From Hippasteria phrygiana (lineage: Eukaryota > Echinodermata > Asteroidea > Valvatida > Goniasteridae), in assembly GCA_037893225.1 (NCBI GenBank), contig JAZGUH010000732.1, forward strand, positions 1-64,000: a stretch of DNA of 64,000 nt, in the 5' to 3' direction. Position numbers and translations under genes: made by a program. The number at the start of each line of letters is the position of its first letter. Position 1 is the stretch's first letter. Positions 31,432-44,029 of the stretch are shown here, in pieces. Below the pieces are notes generated by a model. That model saw nothing but the letters and a program-made list of their open reading frames with translations. It did no database searches and was not told where the DNA came from.

Positions 31432-34400
31432 GTATAAAATCGATACCTGACAGGTAGTTGAAAAAATAACAAGATAACTTTCCGCTTGAGTATCAGCATA
31501 TTTTTGTTCCATATTTCCACTGACTAATAACGTGAACACCACTTTTTTTTCTGTGTTATAGTATGATCCCTTAGTATTATTCAAGCGCAATGTGAACAGA
31601 TAACTTACAGTTCAAAGGGTAGCACAGTAGCTAGTGGCCCAACAAAAGTTTGAGCTGAGACTGTGATTTTCAGTAATGACTTTTCATTGTTTCACAGTGT
31701 TTTCCCTTATTCATGTTATTTGCATTTGCCTTCACATTGAATAGCTTCGCGTATTTTGTTTGGCTCGATACAAAAATAATCGATAAAAAATATGCTAATG
31801 CATATAGACACTAATGCATAGGCACCTATTGAAACTGCAGGCATCTACTTTTTAAAAATATTATCAGTATTGTATTTCTCTATACATTAGAATCCATTTC
31901 TTTATAAACAACTTAACTTGATCAACTCCATTCGGTTTTTATTTGTTTAAACCTATACAAACACTTTACCTTTCAAACAATACTAATCATACAAATACTC
32001 TACCATCTAAGTCAGTTTAATTCAAGAAAGACGTTGGCAGTAATAATGACACGTTCATTTTAACTGTCGATTTTCATTTTGACCTTTTTAACGATTTAAG
32101 GACACAATGTAGCTAAATTTCACAAAAAACGTACATTTTGAGTGAAAACCTGCAAACCAGCGTTAAATTTGGCTCTAAACGACACGAATGCCAAACCAGG
32201 AGAGACTTTCTAATATCAAGTGACTGATGAAAAACGACAACTGAAATGAACGTGTTACATTATTATTTATTAGCAAACACCAGGATACAATTAACCACAT
32301 TATACAATAGGTAAGTATTTACAACAGTGAACATTGCCTTTCTCGAGATTGCCAATATCAAACGCCGGCCCTCTTTATACAAATACTTTTAAAATGTAAT
32401 TATTTGTTTACTTCTTAAGTTAATACAATATTAACACTAACACGAAATATTTTGTGCAAATTTGTGCGGCAAAATTGCTTATTCTAAAACAGTAACGCTC
32501 TTGTGGTTTTCACAAAGCCTATAACAGAAGTAGCAGTTATTACACGGGTTCATAATAAGAAAAAAGAACCGTCACAAGAAGAAAATTTAAACATTGTGAT
32601 TACAAATTTCACAAATACATTTTTAAACATTAATATGCTAATTTTCCATTAAATTATGTCACTTTAAATACTGCTTAAAAGGGCGTCCCTTTTTAATTCT
32701 AGGTTCTCATTTGTTTGGCCTTGGTGAAGAGTCTGTCGGTCGCAAAAGATAATAATCATGAAAACAAATTACATGTTGAGCACACGGCTAAATAAAATGA
32801 TGAAAAACAGGTTTGCGTCCTTTTGCTGGAGCACACTTCCTTTTACTTAAAAATGAAATTAAACAAATAATATATAAATAAATAAAAAACCCATCTCTGC
32901 CAACAGTTGGAATGAGTAAAATGAAATAAACAAATTATAAATAACATTCTGTTTTGCTATAAATGCGCCTTTTCCATACTCAGCCTGGAGCACGTTTTGT
33001 ACAATATTTTTAAATGATGAAATAAATAAAGCAATCTCTGGCAACTGTTGGGACAAACTGTTTCTTTCGACACATCTTAGATCCACGTTGGTTGAACGAT
33101 AGTTTTACGAGGGGACTTACGGTAATCTGCACCATGCAGCTTACAAAGGTTGCGTTCGGTTAGCTTACACTTAAAACACGCAATTACACCGTGGGGAAAC
33201 CACGAAATGAAGCTAATCGAATGCTGCGGTGTATTCGCCTAGGTATTCTTGGAAAATTAAGTTCAAAGGTCGTTTGGGACGGGAACTTGAAAAAGTGTAA
33301 AATGTTAACACAGGCTCACTGTCGTCTGGTCTGCCGACAAAATCGTGACCATGATGGCCGACATGATTATTGAAATTCACAATTTGCACAATCTAGTCGA
33401 CAACTTTTGTCATTGTCAGGAAAATACACTCTTTGCTTTCCAATTTGTCACAATCTGCACATTCGAATGCGAGTTCCCCGCCATGTTTACGTTTTCAGCT
33501 AGCCGGTGACGTCATTACACCTGGGCAGCCACCACAACAGACCCACTCGCTAGCTGGGGAAATTGTGGTTGACACCGGGACTCGAGTATCGCGTGATTAC
33601 TAATCGAACGGTCTCGTGTAAGTTTCACTTATACGTACTAAGCTAATCGAACGCACACAAAATAATATTTTTTACAACGGACACCGTTGTGATGCACGTG
33701 ATAATGCAACAGATGATTAGAGTTGCTTCAATTCATTCGATTTCCAATTGGTGTTTTGCACTACTTGTAACAAATGTGCGCGTTTTGATAGGTGGGATGA
33801 TTTTAGATTTTGGATTACATGCCTTACTTTAGTTTTCTACTTCTTTAAAGAAACGGTCATTAATATTCTATTTCTTACTTCAGTTGCGCGTTGACGAAAA
33901 ATACAGCACTTTAAGGACTTGGACAAGTTGAATATAAGTTGATCCCAATGCGGCGTGCACCAATTATTGCACTTCTTTCTGCAGTGCTTATGCTGTTTAT
34001 TGTACATGTACACACATAATGCATAAGCACAACACCGAGCGCTTCTAATTCTCACGAGCACTAAAATTACTATGGACATTATTTTTGCGGAATTTGTCCC
34101 CGGAAATTCTAAAGATTATAATCGTTTTTTCTCACTTGCATTTTTTAGGTAGAAAATTCCAGACAGGGTCGGCGGCATACAAAAGGTGTTTTATTTCCTC
34201 GGTCGTAAGCCAAAAATAGGGTCGGCCGGAAATAAGAACCATAGAAATAAAAAGGAACGCTCTAATATCTAATGAAGCAAACAGTAAAGCTATATATTTG
34301 TTTGCAATATATTTTAACTTACAAGCGAAGAGCATTGTTGCTCAGTGTAAAATTCGGAATTTTTAAAGGTTTCTTTAACACCATGCATTTTTTGTACATT

Positions 34401-36384
34401 GGAAATTTCGCTAATTACAGTATTTGTCAATGGAAATTTGTTAACCCTATTAGGACCGGGGGTAACAACTGTTTTTATTATTACTCCAGCAGCCGATTTC
34501 ACCAAAGGTACGCAGTGCGTAAGTCGCTGACAAGCACCACAAATTATGGCGTAACTTATGCACTCGTTTTAGGTGTTATACGTTGTCTGCAATGCATTAT
34601 GGGAATCCAAAATGGTCGCCATCGACGCAAATAGCTTTTTACAAGTTTCGGGCTATTTTGGCACTTTCTAATAAAAACAAAATTACGTTTTGAACTGGCA
34701 AATGTTAGCTAGCTATGCGATGGACGTCAATATAATAGTTGGGTGTAAAGGTAAGATTTGGGCTGTTAAATATCAAGAAATCACGATTTTTCTTAAATCT
34801 GTCCAAAAATGAGTTAAAGCGCCCCCAGTGGTAGCATATAGAAATTTCAGAGGGGGCACAATGAGGCTCTCCCCGGCCCTGATCAGAGCCAAAAAATCCC
34901 GGTCTTGATAGGTTTAATACTGGAATTTCATATTGTTTGAAACGTTTCAAATACACCATCATAGGATGACAAGGACTACCACATTTCAAGTTAGTCAAGC
35001 TACAAAAGTACGATATGCCAAACCGGAATTACAAATGTACGACTGAACAGCGCATGTGCAGCAAGCCGATCACTGGTTACTTTGATATAGACACTACTCG
35101 ATTCTGTGCGCATTCCAATGGGGAAACTAGTAACCATATTGAAAATGGTCAATTTGTCACTTGTCACGGAATTGCCTGAAAATAAACCAAGTATTTCACA
35201 GAAGTATACACGGAGCCAGAAGTGTGATCTCATGAAAAACGACGGTTTCCTCAGAGTTCTCTTTACACATGACAAACGTTTGATTATCATTTGTTTTATT
35301 TTTGCACAGGCGCACTGTAATTCCCGTTTGGTTAAATGTGTATAGCCTTGCCTTCGAATGCAATCTAAAAAGTAAGCAAATTTGTAAACCCAAATTACAC
35401 TATACAAATAATTTTATTTTAGAATATATCACTTGGATTTGATATATATTATTTTATTCCGTAACGAATTATTGTGTCTTCCACAGATGATTCAAGCCTT
35501 TTACACTATGTACATGTTTCAGCTGGCCGAAACCAGTCATTTCTATGGTATTAGTTATTAAAATACACTAAGGAGTAATTAATTGAGATCCAAGTAATTC
35601 AAAGCGCAGACAAGAATAGCCGCGCCATTCTACAGGTAGAATGGCGATTCCTGTAGCATTGATACTCTTCGGGAAAAGTTGAATGACAGGAGTTGCAACG
35701 TCCTCAATGTTACCCTCGAATACCTGGAATTTGACCACATTAAATTTAGTTAAATTACCACTAAATAATAAATAAACAAAGGAGATCGTTTACTAAGGCA
35801 TGCTATCCTCATCTGGTTTGGTTTGCTTTACCTTAAAAGACAAAAAAGAGAGACTTCAGAAATAAAAATACTGTTGCTCTGGGTAAAAGGGGGCCCTTGT
35901 CCGCTCTTGAAATTCAAAAAAGGGTGGAAATATATAAAGAAAATTAAAAAGAAGACGAAGTCAATGTTGTACTCAATTGAATGTATATTGAACACTCGAA
36001 ACCTGCCGAAAGGGGCCTAAAATTCGCCTACAATAGACCTAGGTATCGCGGTATTAAACAAAGCGTCGAGAGGTAAGAGAGGCTTCAGTAACGTGGTAAG
36101 AGTATAGTCGGACTGTTGCGGTAAGAGATTGCCACTACGGTGGGCGATAGACAACGTAATTTCAAAAGGATACATGTAAATCTTCAAAATCTGTCTTGTA
36201 TTTTTTTAATAGCACACTGACAAAACATTTTTTAAAGAAAATTAAAAAGAAGACGAGGTCAATGTCGTACTTAATTAAATGTATATTGAACTCTCGAAAG
36301 CAGCCGAAAGGGGCCTAAAATTCGGCTACAATAGACCTATATGTATCGCGGTATTAAACAAAGCGCCAAATGATGTCCAACAGG
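31432..36384. other. Non-coding DNA, no gene recognised
   Basis: AT-rich with short frames only. A direct repeat of ~135 bp is present at 35932-36066 and 36237-36371; other features are weak. Confidence 0.45.
35932..36371 (+). repeat. Two direct copies of a ~135-bp dispersed repeat
   Basis: 35932-36066 and 36237-36371 share AAGAAAATTAAAAAGAAGACGA(A/G)GTCAATG, CCGAAAGGGGCCTAAAATTC and ATCGCGGTATTAAACAAAGCG. A third, inverted and diverged copy is at 54478-54600. No coding content. Confidence 0.75.
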
Positions 36385-36651
36385 AAATCAAGTTTTGTAT
36401 CAACTTATTGGTCTTGTTGGGTGGTTTACTGTGACAATTCTGGTGGAAGATCCGGGTATATAGCAATAATAGTATAAACTCAAAATCTGTGATAAAGTTG
36501 ATACGCTCTACACTCGATAATTAGTGTTGTTCACTAAAAAAAAACTGATTAAACTTGCCACTTGTACTTTTGGTACTAAACAAATTGTTGATGCATTTAC
36601 TTGTGGTTGTCTTGAGCCTTTTTAGTTTAAATTTAGGTTTAAATTTGTTGC

Positions 36652-37706
36652 TTGCCTGTGCCGCACCCACCAAGTGAAGAACGCGCGCCTACAACCGCTC
36701 GCTTCCTGTTATGCATGATGGCGGTGGAACGACTGACAACACTAGACAAGAAGGAGTTTGGTTTGTGCGGGGATGGGTCGTTGGAGTTTGTTCCAGAAGA
36801 GCAGGTGAGGATTGAGGGAGAGATAAAAGATACGGAGAATGCAGATAGGGATGCACGTGCAGAGAGCTAATGCGTCAGCAGAATAAAGATTTAAGTTTAC
36901 AAATTCAGTTTATAGACGATGAAAAACGCCAAAACTGGTACAAAAGATATTAAACCAACTACCAAAGGTTTTACTCCTAAACTTCCTCACTTTGATGAAG
37001 AAAAGGATGAATTGGATGCATATCTTCAAAGGTTTGAGCTCTATGCGGTTATGCAACAATGGCCTGAATCTAAATTGGCGTTAAATTTGAGTGCCTTGCT
37101 GCGAGGCAAAGTCCCAGAAGTCTACTCTAGATTATCAGTCTCCGAATCAGATTACACATGTTTAAAGGATATACTGCTGAAGAGGTTCAACCTTACCGAG
37201 GATGGGTTCCGGAAGAAATTCCGAACTGCTCGACCGGAGAAGTTTGAGAACCCCAAACAATTCATTGTTAGATTGGATATTTATTTTTGTAGGTGGACGG
37301 AGTTGGCTAATATTGATCGTACCTTTAACGGTTTCAAAGATCTGCTGTTACGTGAACTATTTATTAACGGTTGTAGTCTTGATTTATCTCTATTCCTGAA
37401 AAAAGGCAACCAAAGAGTGTCAACGCCATGGCCGATCTTGCTGACCAGTACGTAGAGGCAAGGGGTGGAGTATTTGACTAGATAAACCTGGTAATTTGTT
37501 CCCCTCAAGATTTAACAGGCCTCGAGAACAACACGCTCAGGGTCAGAGAGGTGGCAACCCCAACAGACCTGTGAATATAGGAGGCTCAACCCCACAAATG
37601 AGTAAATTAAATGTGTCACATGTGACTAACCAAAAAGGAGGCTAGAACTTGTTTTCTTTGTCATAAAACAGGTCACATTGCAAGGAACTGTTGGCAGAAT
37701 CCGTAG
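36652..37706 (+). pseudogene. Gag of the Gmr1-like element
   Basis: A leader frame (36652-36870) is followed by the capsid-like frame 36919-37455 (PKLPHFDEEKDELDAYLQRFELYA, LSALLRGKVPEVYSRL, DILLKRFNLTEDGFRKKF), a SCAN-related gag domain typical of this lineage. After a frameshift, NAMADLADQYVEARGG continues it. A CCHC zinc knuckle (CFLCHKTGHIARNC) is at about 37650-37691. Confidence 0.7.
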
Positions 37707-37949
37707 CGTACCTTCAGAGTTGCAGGCATGATAGCATATGAGGACCAGAACCTACATCAGGTGTCAGCAAACGCTGACCCTCAGCCTCATCAGCAGGACC
37801 ATGATCTAACAACTTCAAGCCCACACTTCCCACTAGCAGTTGAGAAGGTGGCGTGTGTATGTTAGTGGTCGATAGGAAAAATATGGAGAAATGTTGTTCG
37901 CAGGATGGCACAGTGACCCTGCAGTGTAGTCATCACTTGTCCCCAATGA

Positions 37950-38213
37950 GTGCAGCTTGTAGAGTTCAAGATGATGCCCGTTACTCGAGGAAGACTTGGC
38001 CACAATGTAGTATCAGTATTTAGGGACACGGGTTGTTCAGGGGTAGTTGTCAGCCCAAGTCTAGTGTCAGATGATCAACTTACCGGTGCATGTAAATATT
38101 GTGTTCTTGTTGACGGCACTGTCCAACGATTGCCAGTTGCTAACATCGATATTGACTCACCTTTTTTCGCAGGTTCCGTCGAAGCATGTCTAACCCCATC
38201 CATGACTGAATAA
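37950..38213 (+). pseudogene. Aspartic protease of the Gmr1-like element
   Basis: FRDTGCSGVVVSPSLV carries the Asp-Thr-Gly active-site triad of retroviral-type proteases, followed by a VLVDGTVQRLPVANIDID segment. The frame is short and bounded by stops on both sides. Confidence 0.6.
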
Positions 38214-38612
38214 TCGGAAACGTTGCAGATTTTCCTGTTCCAGGTGATCCTGACCGTGACTGGAAGGGCAAGATGGAGAATGTCGTCCAAGGCCAGCAGA
38301 GTGAAGGCAAGCAGAACTACACAAAGGTCTAAGCCGTACAAACTAGGTCTCAGAAAATTGAGGCGGTGAAGCCACTATCTGCGCTTAAGGTGCCCAATGC
38401 GCTAAAAACCGAAGTCACTGCAGATGAGTTGCGTCAGGCACAACAAAACGATGGCACTTTACAGAGGGTAAGATAATTAATAGCGACGGGTGAACCATGT
38501 CCAAAGGGATGATTCACCGCCAGCGTTCAAATCCCCACATAGAAGAGGGAGATGTAATCACTCAGTTAGTACTTCCACAGTCTCACCGTCAATCAGTTTT
38601 AAAATTAGCCCA

Positions 38613-38826
38613 CACTCTAAAAACAGATTGGTTGAAAATAACCATTTGATTGGTAGATGTGTCCAACCAATTATATTGGTCAATTGTAACCAAAATATTT
38701 GTGGAAATAACCAATATCATTAGGTTTTTTTTACCAATATTTTGTTAAAATTTACCAATAAATATATTGGTTGGACAAATATCTACCAATCAAATGGTTA
38801 TTTTCAATCAATCTGTTTTTAGAGTG
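38613..38826. mobile_element. Palindromic MITE nested in the integrase
   Basis: 214 bp, ends CACTCTAAAAACAGATTGG and its inverse, flanked by CA (38611-38612 and 38827-38828). Nearly the whole element is a foldback. Removal restores the integrase frame across the insertion point. The CA duplication and CACT start are shared with 24078-25520. Confidence 0.85.
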
Positions 38827-39520
38827 CATGAATCACTTTTGGGTGGCCACTTTAGCACTAGAAAAACGGAGGAAAAGGTTCTCTCCAATTTCTTTTGTCC
38901 CGGTGTGCAGGCGGACATCCGCCGGTATTGCCAATCTTGTGATATCTGTCAACGCACCACCCCCAAGGGTAAAACGACCAGAGTTCTTTCAGGTCTAATG
39001 CCCTTGATTGATGAGCCATTTCGACGCACGGCAGTTGATATAGTTGGCCCCATCTCACCAGTAACTGATAGAGGTATCCGGTACATTTTCACGACAGTTA
39101 ACTACGCTACCAGGTACCTGGAGGCCATTTCTCTGAAGAGTATAGAGACCCATGGAGTTGCGGAAGCTCATAGATATTTTAACTAGAGTAGGTTTTCCAC
39201 GAGAAATACTCACAGATCAGGGCACCTAATTTGCATCTTGGGTAATGAAAGAGATGAGTCAACTCCTTTCCATCAGATAGCTTGTGACAACGCTTTACCA
39301 TCCATCCTGTAATGGATTGGTAGAGAGGTTTAACGGGAGTTTAAAACAAATGCTGAAACGACACTGTGCTGAAAAGCCCAAAGATTGGGAAAGGTATGTG
39401 GGACCACTTCTTTTTGCCTATAGAGATACACCACAGTCTAGTCTGGGGTTTGCTCCTTTTGCGTTGTTGTATGAAAGAACGGTCAGAGGTCCCATGACAA
39501 TTCTTAGGGAACTTTAGTAA
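38767..39520 (+). pseudogene. Integrase of the Gmr1-like element
   Basis: HHCC zinc finger (HESLLGGHFSTRKT...CQSCDICQ), then catalytic Asp in TAVDIVGPIS, Asp in EILTDQG and Glu in NGLVERFNGSLK. Stops interrupt at 39183 and near 39225 and 39280. The first His lies at the right border of a nested MITE, and excising the MITE with one CA copy restores LAHES exactly. The reading frame then continues to the HINLLKQYI-type C-terminus near 39840. Confidence 0.8.
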
Positions 39521-40231
39521 GGAGAGGTCATTAATCCAGAGGTCAAAACAACATACGAGAATGTAGTTGATTTTCGATCCCGCATAGAAGAAACGTGCCA
39601 ACTTGCAAGTGAAGAACTCAAGAAATATTCCCAGAGATACAAAAGATACTACGACAGGAAATCCAAACAGCGTCACTTCAACGTAGGGGATAAGGTCTAG
39701 TTGTTGCTCCCCACTGACCACAACAAGCTTTTAATGCATTGGAAAGGTCCCTTTGAGGTTTTGAAACGGGTAGGCATTTTCGACTACAAGATCGATTTGA
39801 ATGGCCTAAGCAAAACCTTTCATATCAACCTTCTTAAACAGTACATCGAACGACAACCTCCTAGCGCTGTGCAATCTTGTTTCCTTAGTCTGGCAGACTG
39901 CATCTTTGATCTTGCGGCTTCAGCAGTCATCGAACCCATAAACGAGGATGCTGCTGACTTTCCATGGCCTCCCGCAGATGATCCCTTACAGTTACCGAAC
40001 CTTACAGCTAGAGAGTCAGTCGACGGTGTCAAGATTAATCATGGTTTGTCTAACGATCAGATTCACCAGGTGAGACAATTGCTGAAGAAGTATGAAAGGG
40101 TATTGACTGATGTGCCAAGTCAATGTAATCTTGCTCAGCATAGTATCGGGGTCACCTCTTTCGAGCCGGTGCGTTCCAAGCCATATCCGATACCACACGC
40201 TCTTGGGGATGTTGTCCGGAAAGAAATAAAA

Positions 40232-40823
40232 CGTCGTGTGCCCGGCAGAAGGGCATAAGGACGAAACATGGGTCAAAAGGTCAAATTCAGGTTTTGGGGG
40301 TAATCGAAAGAGTATTGGAGTATCTTCATTTTGATATACATTTTGTTTCAAGAGGCTACGTCATTCTGACGTAATTAACAAAATGAAAAGGACATAAGAG
40401 GATTTTGCATTTTTTGTTCCCGGCAAAAGGGCATTAGCGTGTAATACCAATGTAACAATACATGCTAAAAGTGCGTTCACCTCTGCACTTCAGTGGGGCA
40501 TAAGCGCGCTTAGAGCAAATTTTGTTCCCGGCAAAAGGGCATTAGCATTTCACATGCCGCTTAAGCGCACGTTTATGCCAGAATGACTTCCCGGCAAAAG
40601 GGCATTAGCATAAAGATGTAAATAACTTTAAAATTAAGCAATATTTTTATTTAAAAATGCACAGCATTATTGGAAATATCAATAATTTTTATCTGACAAA
40701 AAAATCAACCGTTTGCGAGTTTTAATTTAGAAATGCCAACACATAAACCTTAAAGTCGATTTTCCCGGAATGTGTATTTACGCTTCAATGCGTTCTATAT
40801 GCCCTTCTGCCGGGCACACCACG
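40232..40823. mobile_element. DNA element nested upstream of the RT, CCCGGCAGAAGGGCAT termini
   Basis: Ends CGTCGTGTGCCCGGCAGAAG and CTTCTGCCGGGCACACCACG are inverse to each other; flanks are AAAA on both sides. The interior repeats CCCGGCAAAAGGGCATTAGC three times (near 40420, 40530 and 40590). No coding content. Confidence 0.8.
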
Positions 40824-40849
40824 AAAAGGCATGCTTGACATGGGTGTAA

Positions 40850-42105
40850 TTGAAAGGTCTAATTATCCATACGCTTCGCCTATTGTTCTGGTAGGGAAAA
40901 ACAGATGGCTCCCGAAGATTCTGTATCGATTTTAGAAGCATCAATCGAGTGACAGTTTTCGATGCGGAACCGATGCCAGATCCAGAGAAGATTTTCAGTA
41001 AACTGTCGGGGGATAGATATTTCACTAAACTAGATCTCAGCAATGGCTACTGGCAGATACACCTAGACAATGATGCCAAGATAAAGACGGCTTTTGTAAG
41101 TTTAGAAGGTCAGTTTCAATTTCGTACGATGCCATTTGGGTTAGTAAACGCCCCAGCCACATTAGTCATAATGATAAGGCTTCTCCTTCAAGACATGGCT
41201 CATGTCACCAATTTCATTGATGACATCCTAGTGCAAACCACAACTTGGGATGAGCACCTTAAGGTACTAGAGGAGCTATTTGATAGGCTAAAAGAAGCCT
41301 AACTTTCAGCCAAACCAACAAAATGTGTTGTTGGGTACCAGAAACTAGAATACCTAAGCCATGTAGTTGGACAAGGGTTACTTGCACCAGTCGCAGACAA
41401 GATCACAAAAATCCAGGATGCGCAAAGACCCAAAACCAAAAAGCAGTTCAGATCTTTTCTTGGTCTAACAGGTTATTACAGGGGCTTAATTCCCAACTAC
41501 GCTGCTATTGCCGCTCCACTTAATACTGACAACACCACCAGTCATTCACTTACCCGACGTAAACAAGCCATTTATTCTCCAAACAGATGCTTCAAGTATT
41601 GGTCTTGGGGCAGTGTTGTTACAAGTTCATGGTGATAAGAAGTTTCCAGTTGCTTATGCGTCCCGAAAACTTCTTCAACGGGAGCAAGCATACTCCACTA
41701 TTTAAAGATAATGTCTGGCAATTATCTGGTCTGTACAAACGTTTCAAACTACCTTTGTGAAAAAGAATTTGTCCTTCAAACAGATCACCAGCCACTCACT
41801 TACCTCAATCAAGCCAAAACTTCCAATGCTCGAATCATGCGATGGGCATTACAGCTACAGGGACGGATATACGTTTTAACTAAGGGGGGGGGGGGGGGGG
41901 GGGGGGGGTACCTGAGGTGATTGGCCTAGGGGGGGTCCGGGGCATTAAACCCGTACAGCCCAAGGGGGGGGGGGGGGGGGGGTTAAACCCCCCAATCCCC
42001 CCCCCCGTAGATCCGCCACTGAGCTACAGCCATACTGGTTCAGACTTCAGTCCATCAAAGGCACAGAAAATGTCGGTGCTGATTATCTCAGCCGTAATAT
42101 TGAGT
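40850..42105 (+). pseudogene. Reverse transcriptase and RNase H of the Gmr1-like element
   Basis: RT landmarks: MGVIERSNYPYASPIVLV, KLDLSNGYWQIHL, FRTMPFGLVNAPAT and FIDDILV, the catalytic F/Y-X-D-D. RNase H landmarks: FILQTDASSIGLGAVLLQ and, after the nested G-rich MITE, IKGTENVGADYLSR. The RT start is separated from the upstream VRKEIKR segment (40240) by a nested DNA element at 40232-40823. Stops occur near 41300 and 41703. Confidence 0.8.
41861..42021. mobile_element. hAT-like G-rich MITE nested in RNase H
   Basis: Flanked by the 8-bp duplication AGCTACAG (41853-41860 and 42022-42029). The right end ATCCGCCACTG is inverse to the left GACGGAT. Holds G runs of about 25 and 18 bases. Removing it with one duplication rejoins QLQ to PYWFRLQSIKG in frame. 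Confidence 0.85.
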
Positions 42106-42426
42106 GAGCCTAGCATTGCTTAGTCGTGATCTTATAGGCATTACGGTTTATCAAATATTATTGAGATTTTTAGTTTACAGAATACGGCATAGAGTGTTTT
42201 GACCTGTTCAAGTACTAACGGTTTAATTTTTTGGTTTGGACAGGACTATGAAGTTGGCCGCAGAATGATTTGGATGTTGTGTGAATATTAACTTAGATTT
42301 GTTTTCCAGAGCAAGACTATGACCGGAATCTTTTCCAGGATATTTGTTAATTGTGAATAACTATTGCATATAATTTATGTTCACCACAACAATTTATTAT
42401 AATTATTTTTTTTATCCCAAGGATAT

Positions 42427-44029
42427 TGTCACAGCTAGGGATAACAATTGAACCTATTTGCATTGTTTTATATATTGTTGGGCCATTATTGTTAGTACCC
42501 ACTGCTTTAGCTCATTCTGGAGAGGTGGAATGCCTGGGCGTGCATGGGTAAATATGGGGTATGTTGGAATGCATTTACCTTCGGATATTAAGGATGGTAC
42601 TGTGAGTGGTGAAGAGTTTTGCTTGAAACTTTCACTGAGTGAACGTGCAAATATTGTGCCACTGTGCATGCGGGCGTTGTCGCCAACCTGGCATCCTTTC
42701 CCCGCACTCAGCGGAGCTAGCACAGATCTGTGAAGCTTTCTTGTGAGTGGCACAGTCAAGGACACAACTTGACTCAACAATCATGAGTTACTATACAAAT
42801 GTTTTAATACACAAGTGTTACTTTGATTAATGTTAGTGGGACCAATTTATACTTACCTTTTAATGCATGAAGATGTCGATTTGTGTTTGGTCGTGGCCAT
42901 TTTCTTGCATAGTTTCGGTTTAATCCTTAATTCTTGATGGCCCATACGTTTGGGAATTGAGCTGAATTGGAATTCGAGGCCCTGGCGTGAACCATGAACC
43001 GGAGGGACAGCTGACGTTGTATCGGAACGACTGACTGGCGTCCCATCCACATGAGCATCGTCCATAACCAACCAGGCACTCACGACGGGACCTGTGGTTC
43101 TCCAATTCGGTGGAAACGCCAACAGTTTGGTCGCTATTCAGCCCAAGACCGGGAGTTAAATGAATTGACTATGTTCAATAACCTTTACTGTTCTTAAATT
43201 AGTGAGCTTTTGCTGTACTCGAAAAACCTGTGCAAGTTAATTCCCAAGACCGGGAGTTAAATGAACTGGCTATGGCTTATGTTCAATAACCTTTACTGTG
43301 CTTAAATTAGTAAGCTTTTGCTATACTTGAATAATTTGTGCAAGTTAATTGGCGAATTTTGCTATATCTATTGTGAGAAGTTGAATTACTGAATTTTGCT
43401 ATTTATGTGTACAATTTTGCAGTTTGAGTCATTGAAATAAGTTGTATTTACAAGTTGTACTTGTGATGTGAATCACGGAAGGTACTTAACGTACTGGATT
43501 TTAGAGTTGGACTGCCTTAACCAATCTATTGCATAGATTGAAGTTTTGAGATTTGCTTTATTTAAATTAAGAACAAATTACCATCGTGACAAATTTTGTC
43601 TGTGGATTTGAAGGAGCTTATTCTATGACTTTGATTAATGTATTAGACCATTGGCGTGGATTATGAAAATAAACAAGTTAGAATTTGACCCAGAGAAACT
43701 TAGTCAAATATATATTTGGATGTTTTAAGGAGTTGTTTGGAGATATTGAGTGCATTTGTAAGACTTATTGGACCCTCCTAGCCCATGCTGTAACAATGCG
43801 AAATAAGTGCACTGTTGAATGCTGAACCCTTGGATGGAATGGCAATTGATTGAGTTTGAGTATTGTGCCGTTGACACCAGAGTTGTAAATCAATAAATGT
43901 ACGAATTGTAATTGTGAAGCTTAAAAATCATTTCGGAATAGAATTGAATAAATATTTGTAACTTACTTTTGGAGAGAAAATCAAATTTTGCATCAACTTA
44001 TCGGTCTTGTTGGGTGGTTGACTGTGACA
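42427..44029 (+). repeat. 3' LTR of the Gmr1-like element
   Basis: Begins TGTCACAGCTAGGG and ends GGTTGACTGTGACA, with perfect 8-base inverted ends. The last 52 bases match the truncated 5' copy at 36385-36436. There is an internal duplication of CCCAAGACCGGGAGTTAAATGAA (43141 and 43242). At 1.6 kb it is a long LTR. Confidence 0.65.

Larger units (their letters stand above)
36385..44029 (+). mobile_element. Ty3/gypsy-type LTR retrotransposon with Gmr1-like gene order
   Basis: Plus-strand gag (36652-37700), aspartic protease (DTG, near 38028), integrase (38767-39520), reverse transcriptase (40850-41300) and RNase H (41520-42105). Integrase precedes reverse transcriptase, as in the Gmr1 lineage of Ty3/gypsy elements and unlike most gypsy elements. 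The 3' LTR is 42427-44029, with TGTCACAG and CTGTGACA ends. Of the 5' LTR only 52 bp remain (36385-36436, matching 43978-44029), next to the dispersed repeat. Three DNA elements are nested inside. Many stops and frameshifts make it defective. Confidence 0.82.

Noticed and set aside
35000..35407. 135-codon minus-strand frame
   Set aside because: No recognisable domain, and an overlapping plus-strand frame of similar quality; consistent with chance.
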